A program made the position numbers and the translations under genes. Of a stretch of 64,000 nt of DNA, positions 23,987-35,375 are shown one piece after another. The stretch's first letter is position 1. Each line of letters opens with the position of its first letter. The stretch lies in NCBI RefSeq assembly GCF_047663525.1, contig NC_092593.1, positions 20,680,001 to 20,744,000 of the forward strand, given 5' to 3'. The stretch comes from Anas platyrhynchos (Eukaryota; Chordata; Aves; Anseriformes; Anatidae). The notes under the pieces are model-generated. The model searched no databases, had not been told where the DNA came from, and saw only the letters and a program-made list of their open reading frames with translations.

Positions 23987-26900
23987 GTATTTTTGGGCAT
24001 AGTAGACTCATCGCTTCACTGACTGGCAAAAACGTGTAGCCCTGCTTTTGGGACTTAAAATAGGAAGCCTGAAGGTAATTATTATGCTTTATCAAAAACC
24101 CTTATTTTAAATCATTTTTTCCCTTTTATACCTGAATAACTTTATGAGAAAAGGCTCAAGTATTTTTCAGTGGTACCCATAAGTTAATTTTTGGTCAACC
24201 CACTTGGAGTGACACAGTTAATCTTCATTTTTCTAGAGCTGATGTGATGCAAATGTTAAGAACTCTTATCTGCTGCTTTCCTCCTTTTGCTGGAAATAGT
24301 AACTTTCCTTACGCAGCATTTAACCAAATTATTCAAGAAAGTGCGTTATCACAATCCCTGTGAACTCGGCACTTTGCAAAATTTGAATTTGGTATAATTC
24401 TGCAGTTTCCTAGCATAAAACTTAAGCTTTCCATTTTGTTGCATGTGTACTTTTAGTGTAGTACTTATTACCTTTGAATTACTCACATTAGGAACATTGC
24501 TGTAACAAAACTTGTAATCCATAATAGAAGCATAAAGTAATATCCACTTAAAAAAGCTATGCTATCAAAGTAAGTTTAATTTCAGTAATCAAATGGAGAG
24601 TTTGGATAGTAAAACTATGCTAAGGTAAAGGTATATCCTTTCATAATCAAAGTAATTGTTCATGTGAAATGAGTAAGGCAGTTAACGTGAACAAGTTCAG
24701 AGGACAGATGTTAGGTAGCTTAAACACACATCTATACCTGATTGATTTTAAACATTTTTGTATTCATAAAAGCTCTAACAAAATAATCAAATAGGCTAAA
24801 CTGAACTAATACAGCACCCTGACTTTGATTAGAAACTTTGCAACAAGTAAAGCCCTTAAGTAAACTTCCTATTTTTGGCAGTTAGTCATTTCTGCCTGTC
24901 TTGTATATATGCCTGTAACTGTATATAAAAACATACTGTGTCACTAATCAAGAACTGGTAATTAAAAGGATGGGTGGAAGGATTTGAAGGAATTGAGGCC
25001 TGTTTATAATCTCTTGTAAGATCAACTCGGTAGTAACTGATTTCCTTCACCAGCTAAAAGAATTGTGGTCAATTATTTAAGTAGTGATGTGCACATAGTA
25101 CTTCATGAAGTATATGGAAATCTGTCCCTTGAACATTTTGTAACCTGTAGTTCTCAACTGGGAGAATTAACCCTTACAATTTAATCCACAAATTGTGCAT
25201 TTCATTACTTTCCAGTAATATATTTTTGCATATGTTAATATAGTCACTATATCTGCAAAGTGTGCCTCTTACAGTATTACTTAGCTTCTGTACATGTATG
25301 TAACTAAGAGTATTGTTCATTTCTACTTCATGTGGTTTAACTGGTGCATTTAAATGTGCTTGAGCATTTTAAAGTGGTTTTAGTATTTTTACACTTCACA
25401 GGCTGTTGTGATTTAGCATCAGAACACTCTCCAGTTGAGCCAAGATTTATACAGTCTTACTGAAGATGTGAATACTCAGGTTTTTGTTCCATGCTAAACT
25501 GGATGAGTTATAGAAAACTGCAATTCCACTACAGACTGACAAATGACAGGCTATTCACACTCTAACATGAATGCAGCTGTGTAATGAAACTGATCTACTG
25601 TCTTACTATCATGTTTTTCCTACTTTCACACTTCTGATCTTGTATTTCAATACATTCTTTTGGGAATGGGTCTGTGAGGCAGAATAGTTCTCACCACTTA
25701 CAGGAGATGTATCTGTCTGATGTTATGAAATTAAATACAGCAATAGGACAGCTGACAGACATCTTAAAACCAAGCACAGGGATGAGCTTTGATCACAAGG
25801 GCCCCTAGACCAGTATCCCCTCCTAGTAACCTGGCTGTGCCAGCAGCACTGTTTAGGAAACTGCAGAAAAGCATACTGTACCTTTCTTGCATTTCCTACA
25901 GTCAATTAAGAAACTTGAGTGCTAGACAGACAACGGCCTTGCTGCAGGCACCTCCTTCCTAGAAAGGAGTAGAGATTCAGCCACTGGTAATGTAGGCTTC
26001 CTGTTTTCCATTGCATTCTCCACAGTAAAATTAAGTAGAAAACTGTTAAGAAGAAACACACCCAGCATTGGTATTACTGCTACTATTTTAAACAATTTAC
26101 TTAATTTTATTATTTGCTGATTTTTTAAAGCCAAAATGTAAAGTTTTAATTAAGCTTTGAGGTTTAGTAACACTCAAGGAGTACAGCACATCCAACATCA
26201 CAAGTGTTCAGATACATGTGTAGGTTGTTACCTCTTAACTTCCTAGAAAGTGAATCTACTGCTTTGCTTCATAAAAGAATACTGTATTTGCTGTATAGCT
26301 GTAGCTATGGTACTTGAGCTGGATATGGGCAGATCCTGGCCAACTGCATGCCTTCCACCATATTCCAGAGTTAGTTTCAGCTATTAGGCACCGATAGATT
26401 TTCTACAGGCACGTGGGTTTTTAGAAGATCGTGGCTAGCTTCTTATTCTGTAGTGGATGCTTCTGTACTTGTCCGATGGATTTCTGAAGAAGAAAGAAAC
26501 AGAGTTAAGTCCTCCTTTGTCATTAGTAATCCTTATTCAATGAAAAATTAAGTGAGGGGCTGTAATTGAAACAATAATCATCCTAAAGCAGTAATGGCTT
26601 CATTTTCCCCCTTTCACTGTATCAGTTGCAGGATGTGTAGTTTTTAGATCTTGGTAGCCTGATCCTGGCTCTGGTCAGCACAGTAACTATTGCTTACTTC
26701 CAGTAAATGTTGCCATGGGCGAGGCTTTACCTCTTTTAAAAGGAAAAAAAAATATGACCAAAACAGGCCAAATCAAGTGCTACTCATTTGGAAGGGGAAA
26801 AATTACTAACTTATCTAGTATTTAATTTCATTGGGCCTGCAGTTATGATGCATGAGGCCTTCAGTATATAAAGGAATTGTACGTTTCTCTGGATAATGTA

Positions 26901-28369
26901 TTGGAGATAAGAAACTGAGACAAAAACAACACTACCATTCTGGCTTATACAAGATAGTATCAAGCAGCTATGAACAACTACGCTTTAAGGCTGTTTTTGA
27001 TCTTTTTAAAGATTGGTTTAACAGATTAAATGGTGGGTTTGAATCACATTTCTCCTTAGGTGTCTAGCACATATTTCCTTTGTGGGCTCTCATTCTTAAT
27101 TGTGAAGGCCACAATAGACTAAACTTAAAAGCTTAGATTGTACTGACGGTGCTGCAAGAATGCCAAGGGAACGACTAGATAGATGGCACTGCCAGAACAA
27201 GGAGAATTCATCAGAGACAAGGCTGCATTGCCAAGAACAAGGAAGAAAATTGCATATTATTTATATCTTTCTTCTATTTCAAGAGATATCAAACATGTGA
27301 GTCAGTAACAGGACTCTGGGAAAAAAAAAAATAAAACAGAATGAGTTCTTTGGCCTAAAACCAACAGAGATTTAGAAAATGGTTTCAGGAGTAACAGTCA
27401 GTCTCTGTTGGCACCTGAAAATGTCAGTCATTAATCACCCCATGCTGTCAACTCTACTCTTCAGCAGTAGAATATTTCCAGTTGTGTCCTCTTCAATCTT
27501 CCTCTGAGCTGAGCAGTAGCAGACTGTAACATTCAAGAACTTGAATGGAACTAGTAACTCTACCCTACGGAATGGTACCTGACAGTGAAGAACTGCACTG
27601 TGAGCAAAGTCACACCAACCTAGGACGAGACATTTTTGAAAACTTCTCTTCCATTTCCTATGTCAGAATTGCATTAAATCTGGAGAGTCAATACTGCTAA
27701 TAGCTATGCAGTGATCAGAGTTGTAGTACTGTTGAGAACATCATGCTTGACCCTGGAAGCTCATGTCTTCACACATAAGTTGCCAGTTTATTTCCACAGA
27801 GTTGAGTGACAGGTTTGGAAAAAAGGCAGTGGGATTTAAGGTATCTGGTTCAGTCCCCCAAGGAGACTTGCATTTCTAAGATCCTAGCCTTCTTATAAGA
27901 CCACTACCTATGAAATTACACATGCTATAACCCGAAGCAAGCCAGCACCCCACCAGAGAGGGTAAGATGTTAACCCAATTCAAGTTTAATAGTCACTTCT
28001 CAGAGCATATTCTGATTTGATAGCTGTTAGTTAAAACTTCAGCTAATAGCCCCTACCAGTAATGACACTAGGTAGTAGAGTACGTCCTGCTTTGCAGATT
28101 CTCTCTTACCAGCTGTATTTTATCTTCCTGCATTTTGTTACCATCTTCAAATAGTGGCTGAAAAGTACCCCTGGTGGTCAGCCTCCTGCCTTACATGCTA
28201 CATCTTCAGAGCCTTCCCAGGTGAGGACTACCACCTTTTTGGCCAGTGACCATGTTCCTGGCCAAAGGGGAATTTTCATGACATTATCTGATCTCCCACA
28301 TTACTGTGCTATATCAATCACCTGATGCTACTGAGATGAGTTTGGCTCTGCTGTATTTGTACTACCCTT

Positions 28370-28560
28370 CAACCAGCTGCAGGCTGTTCTAGATCCTTAG
28401 CTGCCTCCTTGGCAGACTGAACAAGCCCAGCTTTCTTAGTTTCATTTATTTCTTATCTCAGGCTGTTCAATAGCTTTCATGTTTCTACTTGCACAAGGAG
28501 CTGTTCTCTCAGTTTCTTCCCAGTCCTTTTTTCTTCCTTTGTGTTCTTCAACACATCAAA
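28370..28560 (-). mobile_element. Probable old CR1 fragment, antisense
   Basis: GACTGAACAAGCCCAGC followed by a decayed TTAGTTTCATT and, further on, GGCTGTTCAATAGCTTTCAT resembles the reverse complement of the CR1 region encoding GLFSL..RRLRG. It has no open frame and lacks the 3' octamers. Seen by eye only. Confidence 0.4.
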
Positions 28561-30350
28561 CATAAAACTGACTTAAGTCTTCTGTATTACTCTTGCAAGA
28601 GGCTTTCCATTCTTGCTTTTCAGGAAGGAAAACTGTGAAGAACAATGAAATGTTACCAAAATGTTTTGTCACTAAAAATTCTAGAACCTCAAGTTAAGTC
28701 CATGATCTAAAAACACTTCTTTGCAGTTTTACAGGGATCACCAACTAGAGTTAGTCATTTAAAGCAAGCACACAAAGCATATGTATCTTTGGAAGTCAGT
28801 AGTATGTGATCAATTCATGCCCTTTTTTTTCGTGCTGAACGTGGTCAAATGAATCAACACTTAGTGCATTTAGAAAATACACAGGATTCCTACTTCACTT
28901 TATGTATAGTGAAAGGAAGAATTGTTTCCTGGTGGCTGAGTTTGGTATTTCTGTAGATGCTCAAAGTGAAAGGGGTATAAGGCCCGTGGAAGCAGGCTGT
29001 AGATTTAGAATGCAATCTACAGAACAGGGCTTTTTTCTTTAAAAAGCTGAGCAGGAAGTGAGGCTGCAATCCACCTTGCTTCTTGCTGCTGTGGAAGTAG
29101 ACTAAGACCCATTTAACTCACCAATTACACAGTGGTCAGCACATGCAAATGTTCACTTAGCGATGCATTTGGAGCATTATCAAGCTCTGCAGACTTCCAG
29201 CATAACTCTTACTGTAGTCAATGATTCTTCTTAAGGCTTCAGCTTTGCCATCCAAAAGCTTTAATAAAAGTTTGCATTGTTTGCTTGCTGGAAAGAGTTT
29301 GAAGTAATAAAAGAGCACTGGCTCAGAAAGAAGGGAAATAAATTTTTCATTAGTGAAAAAAAAGAATTTAGAGACTATTTCAGAAACTAATTGCCATGCC
29401 CTCTTAAAAAATAATTTCCACTCAAGTCAATTACTCAAATATAATTGGAAAGAACCCTGCATGACTTTTAGCTAATAGTGCAGCTGTGCTAGCATTTGTT
29501 CAGATCAGAAGAGAGTTTGAGATAGGTCTTGATTGTTCCTACTTACTGTGCTTTTGTTCACATTCTGGAGTGATCACAAACTAGATCCTTTTGGATAAAA
29601 CTTCAAGATGTGCTCCTACCAGGATGGGTACTGAGCCGCAACACCAGCTGAGCACTATTCTGGGCAAGCTGCCCCAGACATGCATGCGCGTCAAGTTCTC
29701 AGTAGCAGGGTCCTCGGTCCACAAACAGGGCCTGTTTGGGCCACGCTAATTGAAGTGGGTACAGAGCATCAGCTGCACCTAGCCAGGCACTGCTGTCCAA
29801 AAACGGCTCAGCAGCCCACACCACACCAGGTCTGAGCACTTGAGACAGCCCTTGGGTCTGTGCCAGCTTTGAGGAAGTCTTGGCCCTGTTCTCAGGCAGG
29901 GCTTTGAGGGCCGTGCAAGCTGCAGCACTCCCACACAGTTCCAAGCATTCACTCAGCGTGAGTGAGATGAGAGCTCATATACGTTTGTAAGGAGGAGTGG
30001 GGATAGTGTTATACCAACCAACCTTCCCCTCATACACTTTTTATTTTAATGTATATTTTATGTAGATTTACTTCTCCACTTCTACAGGTGTCTATTTAAC
30101 TGAAACTAAATTTGTAGGTCACTAGCTGATATTTCACAACATCCCTACTGCATAGCTTCCATGTTCTTTCAGAATTTTCTGAAGCAGTAGTTCAGCTGAG
30201 TCCTGACAGTATCCTGTGCTATCTTAGAGAGAAAAAAGGAGAACTAAAATCTGCTTAGAAAGCCCACATCCACATTGTTTTCCCTCTTTGGACATTTGGA
30301 CAGGATAATAAAAGTTGTGTGTGTTCATGGCATTCAGTTACTTACTGTCT

Positions 30351-33300
30351 TTATCTCCAAAATTTTTGCTCTTTACAAAAAGCAGCCTCTCTCTGAGCAT
30401 CATAATCCAAATCCGCTTGTTTTTCCTGCTCTTTTTTTGCCTTCTTTTCTGCCTGAGAAAGAAGACAGAATAACAAAGCTTTTTGTTTTACTTTGCTTTT
30501 TAAAACACCTTTTGTAACATGTATTGTGAATTCATATCACTTTCAGCACTAGAAGACATGGAAAAATGCAAACAAGTTTCCACAAAAACAGCATTACCTT
30601 ATACAACACCCCTTGAGAAGAAAGGCTTTGTATGACCAGCTCCCACACTGGGACAGTGACGCCACATGGACTTGAAAAATGGGGTCACAAGCTCAGGGGA
30701 AATTCAAATGCAGAAGGGGGATCTGCATTCCTGAGTGGGGTCTCCTGAAGCCATAGCTGCTAAGGGCTGATCTCTTATCGCCTGCCCTTCCAGGTCATCC
30801 TCCCTGACCAACAAGGGTTGAGAAAGCCCAGAAGAGACTTCTGTGCCACTGCTGAGATGTGGCTGGTCCCAATGCCAACATCTGCAGAGCATACAAGATT
30901 AACAAAAACCACAGCATGCTTCCTCTCCTAGCCCCTCAGCCTCTCATACTGTTGCTTTAGATGCATGCTACTTTCTGAAGGGGCTGACAGGGTGCAGCAC
31001 TTCTATTTACCATCTGCTGGAGCTGAATCTTCTGTACTTCCACACTTGCATCACGTTGTCTCTGTTTCTTGGCTTCTTCCCCTTCCAAGTAGATGCGGTT
31101 CTTTTCCATGAATGCATGGCATTCTTTTTCATTTTCTGCTTTATCTTCTATCTCCTTCTCCAGTTTCATCTTCACCTGAATTTTACACAAGAGAGGTTAG
31201 CCAAGTAGCTACCCTGCCAGTTTGAAGAGTCATGTATCGCCACCAGCCATTCTGCAGGCCAGATACAAAAGCAATGATGATGCAGCCCTGTATCAGCACT
31301 CGCTGGTAAGCACAATCATCGTAGCTGGCCAGTGTCCAAGCCCCGAGTTTCCAGCAGCACCAACAGATGTGTGCCCAGCATGAGGTGGGAGAGGGAGAGA
31401 GGACCCCAGGAAGATGTCAGCAGACCTGATGCAGCATGCTGATCTCTTGCAAGAGGATCTTCCCACGTGCCACTTACACCCAACTCCTTAAGCAAGTTGC
31501 AAGTAAGAGGCAGCTGCTAAGTGAGAACATGCACAAGCATCCCACTAACAATTGCTATGCTAAAACCCACAATGTATCTAAAAGGTATTTGGAAGGATAG
31601 GAGAGAAAGAGGGATAAGAATGATTTATTATTTTTTTACCACGGTGGCTCTGTGTTCAGCAATAGATTCAATGGCAGCCTTATTTTTTGCTTCTCTCTCT
31701 TTGGTTTTCATTTGGTATTCGTCTTCTACCTCTGCAGCTCCTCGAGCAAAACGTTCAGCTTCCATCCTCAATGTCTGATTCATCTGTCCAGCTAGTTGTT
31801 GAAAAGCTTTGTCCTGATGCTCTTGAACTAGCCTGCAGTAGAACATGAGCTACCATAACATACCAGCATATCCAATATATGCTCAGCTTATCTGAGGCAC
31901 TGCCCCAACTAAAGCCAGCAATCCTGCTTCCACCCTTCTATCTTCTCTTGCCACAGAGGCCCACCCATTCAGCTCTTTGACATCCTTTTACTGACGTGGC
32001 AAGTAAGCACTCCCTATTTTTTTGGCATGCTTGCTTTTTGTCGCTATAGTGAAATGGATCACACAGGGAGGAGTCCACCTAACCCACTGTCACTGCAGGC
32101 AAATGCTGGGAGCATTGGCTGGAAGCAGAAAGCAAAGGGTGCTTGTTGCATTGGCCCTCTCAGCTACACAAGTAAACAATATTTCTTCTATTACTGTAAG
32201 AATATTAATACTGTTGCCTAGTTAAGTCAAACATGTTCCTTCTTTCTCAGAGAAAGACAGGCAACACACTGATGCAGAGATTTGCATTTCAGCATCTAGG
32301 CAACTTGAAGGCTTGAGAGTTTACCTACCCCCCACAGCACCAATTTCTACTAAAACATAGGGTTTCAGCTGAATTGTCTACTTTTTGTTAAGTTCTACTC
32401 ACAGAAAACCTTCTTGCATCAGTTTGGATTTTGCTGATGTAAAAATTCACAGTAACATTTGTCACAACATTAAGTTGAATCTTAACACTGAAAATACCTC
32501 AACCTACCTACTGGTCTCTGCATCTGCTTCTCTTCTCAGATCAGCCATCATTTCTTTTCCTCTAATGTAAGCCCTAATCCGATCATCATCTTGGTCTTCT
32601 CTTTGTTTCTCTTCATCTTTAATTACTTTCTGTTCAGCTACATGCTCCTGTTTAAATAGAAAATAACTACTATTGTCACACAGAATGAGATTTTAGAAAT
32701 ATTGAATGGTTAAGAAAAATCTATCAGAGACTTCACGCCTAAACTATCATAGCAGTTCTTTGATTGTACTAGCGGAGAAGATACTGAACAGAAACAGATG
32801 GAAGAGAATAATCAGGACCCAATTATCTCAAGCAGCTCTTGGGGGAAGGAGGTACAGAGAAGGGAAAGATAGGTGTGGTGAGTAGGTCTTCACAAGTTTT
32901 CTAAGCATCTCTAATCAGAAAGAGAAAGACATGGAAAAAAAAAAAAAGTCATGTTCACAGACTCAGACTACTCCCTCCTCCTGACCAGGAAAAATGGGCT
33001 TAAAACAGAGTAGGTACATGGAATCGAAATCCAGGTATCAAGCCAAGAATACTCCCTGATGTCTACAGCAGACTTTTTCATTGTAGTCCAGTTAAAGTTC
33101 AGGTGTCACATCAGGACTTTCAAGAGGCCCTTCCCAAAAACAGACAAAAGAAAGGCCTATCCTGCAGCTCTCAACATCGGTATGCAACTTAACACTGCTA
33201 ATGAAGCTACCAACAAACCTCCTGTTGCCATCAGGCCCGTTTATCCATCACCCTAATACAATTGTTTCATTCTAGACACCTACAGTGAAGCAAGCACCGA

Positions 33301-34165
33301 ACTCTCTGACTTCCTGTTACTTACATGATGCTGCCTCTGGAGTTCAAGTTTTTCCTCCTGTTCATTTTCCCTTCCTCTCTGAATTTCCAGTTGGTACAAC
33401 TGGTTGAGCCTTTGTATTTCTTCCCCTTCTCTTCTGGTTTCCAGCTTGGCCAGCTCTGCCTGATGCTTGTGTTCCTGTATTCTGAAACAGGCAAGGAATG
33501 GAGTAAGTGGGCTGGGGATTCCGGGACGTGAGCAGGTCGGGATCCTGCATGTCTGCAGGTACCTGAGCACGGAACAGCCCGGTATTTTGAAGTGAAAGTA
33601 GCGCATCGGACCAAAATACAACCACGGGTTTTTAAGTGGTGGCTGCAAATCCTTCCGCCAGAGTTGACTTCTGGCATAAAGAAGCACTGAGAAATTTCCC
33701 AGTTAAGCCAGTACTAGCAAAAGCAAACACGACCAGCAGATGGGTTTGAGTAAGCGATCCCATTTGAGCATCTCAATTGTCAGCCCCCTGCCCGCACGAG
33801 TCCGGCCTTTCCCGGCTAGCAGCGAGCTGCCACCTCCGCGCAGTGCCAGCACTAAGACAAAGCGCGGCCCTCAGCCCACGCCGGCCGCACGGATGACTTA
33901 TTATGGGCTGGCAGAAGCGGCGAGCACGCGGTGTTTTGCCACAGGGAGCCCACGGCGCGGGGAGGGCCCGACTGGAGCCGCGCCCGGAGCCCCGCTCCCC
34001 GCTCCCCGCCGCCCGCCCCGGGCCGGGCTCGGTCCCGGTGCCGGTCCCGGTGGCGGCCCCGACTCACTGCGCCAGCTGCTCCCTGGCCACGGCCCGACGC
34101 TCCGCGTAGCGCCCGCGCTCCCGCTCCGCCTCCCGCTCGGCGGCGCCCGGTTGCTGGTGCTCCAT
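30351..34165 (-). CDS. CFAP210-like protein, tandem truncated paralogue of CFAP210
   Basis: Six exons on the minus strand join in phase into 855 nt, 284 aa: 34165-34068 (start exon), 33481-33325, 32647-32508, 31832-31640, 31175-31011, 30452-30351. Exons 2-5 have exactly the lengths and phases of CFAP210 exons 5-8 (157, 140, 193, 165 nt). All borders are GT/AG. The product is an Arg/Glu/Lys-rich coiled coil: MEHQQPGAAEREAERERGRY, then IQEHKHQAELAKLETRREGE, ending in CKEQKFWR. It lacks the CFAP210 N-terminal 220 or so residues and ends about 70 residues earlier. The start exon lies in its own CpG island and matches the end of CFAP210 exon 4 (RYAERRAVAREQLAQ against RYMDRQAICRDQLEQ). No break was found, so it looks functional. 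A role inside ciliary microtubules is inferred from its parent. CFAP210 exon 4 could also splice to 33481 in phase, so a shared transcript is possible. Confidence 0.75.
30602..31703. repeat. Near-identical tract, downstream copy (CFAP210-like gene)
   Basis: Matches 36000-37101 in the same orientation at an offset of about 5398 bp. It runs from the intron before the last exon, through exon 8 and the next intron, into the 3' third of exon 7. I counted 7 differences in about 407 intron bases on one side and 2-3 in about 464 on the other, but 11 in the 165-base exon. Outside the tract the copies are visibly diverged: exon 7 loses similarity abruptly after the part encoding EAKNKAAIESIAEHRATV. Confidence 0.9.
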
Positions 34166-34510
34166 CGGCGGCTGCCTCCGCTACCGCCCGGCTCGGCCCG
34201 GCCCGTCAGGGAAGCGGCGCTGCCCGGCGAGAAGCGCCCAGAGCGCGGCGGGAGGCTGGGGCTGGGGCTGAGGCGGACACGGCTCCTGGCAGGGCGGGAA
34301 GAGAAAGGAAGAGCAGGGCGGCGGCTCTGGCAGCGGCCTTACAGCGGCACCGCCCCGGCCCGGCCCGACGGCTGCTGACGGCCCCGGGCGGCCCGGCCCC
34401 GGGGAGGAGCGCTGCGGAGGGTGGGGGAGCGCTGCCCCCGGCCGGCTCCGCGCCCCCGCCCCGTCCGAAGCCTGCCTCGGTCAGAAGCCGGGCTCAGAGT
34501 CTCGAAGGCA
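33780..34510 (-). promoter_or_regulatory. CpG island over the start exon of the CFAP210-like gene
   Basis: Very GC-rich and CpG-dense, in contrast to the AT-rich flanks. It covers the predicted start codon at 34165 and the first donor. The matching place in CFAP210 (exon 4 and its flanks, about 39.1-39.3 kb) is AT-rich with no island. It is the only promoter-like sequence between CFAP210 and its paralogue. Confidence 0.7.
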
Positions 34511-35375
34511 CCCACGAGGCCGGTTTTCCACAGTAAAATATTATCAGGCACCCTTTTTAGGAAACTCTCCTAACTTCTTAGAGCTTGCGGCATTCCCCGG
34601 TTTGGCCCGGAGAGCTGGGCGGCAAAGGCCGGCTGAACCACAGCTCGCACCACTGTCGGTCTGTCTGAAAGGCTGCCCAAACCGCGCTGTTTCTTGTTGC
34701 CACAGTGTTTTTGCAGTAGCTACTTACAGCTATATTGGGGTGTATAATGCCTTTTAGATGACCTTTAAGGGCTGCGACCAAACCACGTTCATATTTTCAC
34801 ATAACTGATTTACAGCAAGGCATTAATTTTATGGAGGTGGTTGCAAAACACTATAAAAACTGCAGTACTATAAGTATTCTAGCTTCTGTGTGTATTTAGC
34901 TGCTCTTTCTTGTCCTGCAGGTTCTGTAAATGTTTTATTTATTTTTTCTTTATGGGGAATACTGAACTGGAAATAGGCTAGTGAATAGTGTGACTTTTTG
35001 CACCTGTGTAGGGAATTTGTATTGCATTAGTAGCCCACAGGGCTGAAAAACCTGGGACAGTGAATTTTTAGAAAAATCATAAAAACGTAGCAGCAATAGT
35101 GAGCCTTTGGCGGGAATGGGTTCTGTTGACCGTCAGTTCTATGTAACACACTGCTGCCTCTAGTTAAATAAGCCGACTTTCATGAAATACAAGCTAGTGA
35201 CTTTTGAGAATACACTCAATTCTCTGGTATTTATTTTTTCAAATGTCTTCCAGATTCGTAAGATATATTTAATATAGATCTGTTTGCAGTCTTGACTCTG
35301 CCCATAACGTTCAAAAAGGTATTTTTTTAACCACATGAAAACTATTCTGTCTTTCCTTGCTGTATAGTCTCAGTG
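34166..35375. other. Spacer between CFAP210 and its paralogue
   Basis: Contains the upstream part of the CpG island (to about 34510), then AT-rich sequence with the likely CFAP210 3' UTR. TTTATT at 35230-35235 (AATAAA on the minus strand) lies about 140 nt past the CFAP210 stop; two more lie at 34934-34943. No gene is seen. Confidence 0.6.
35230..35235 (-). terminator. Candidate CFAP210 poly(A) signal
   Basis: AATAAA on the minus strand about 140 nt downstream of the CFAP210 stop codon. Confidence 0.4.

Larger units (their letters stand above)
20462..30350. other. AT-rich interval without a supported gene (PPIG 3' flank)
   Basis: About 9.9 kb between PPIG and the CFAP210 paralogue. Open frames here are short, lack family features and read as chance. 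A further AATAAA at 23981-23986 could serve a long PPIG 3' UTR. A GC-richer patch at about 29630-29950 stands out from its surroundings but has no recognisable content. A probable old antisense CR1 piece lies at about 28370-28560. No tRNA or other RNA gene was recognised. Confidence 0.6.

Noticed and set aside
29630-29950. GC-richer patch with an 81-codon minus-strand frame
   Set aside because: No start context, splice sites or family features; it could be an unrecognised old repeat.
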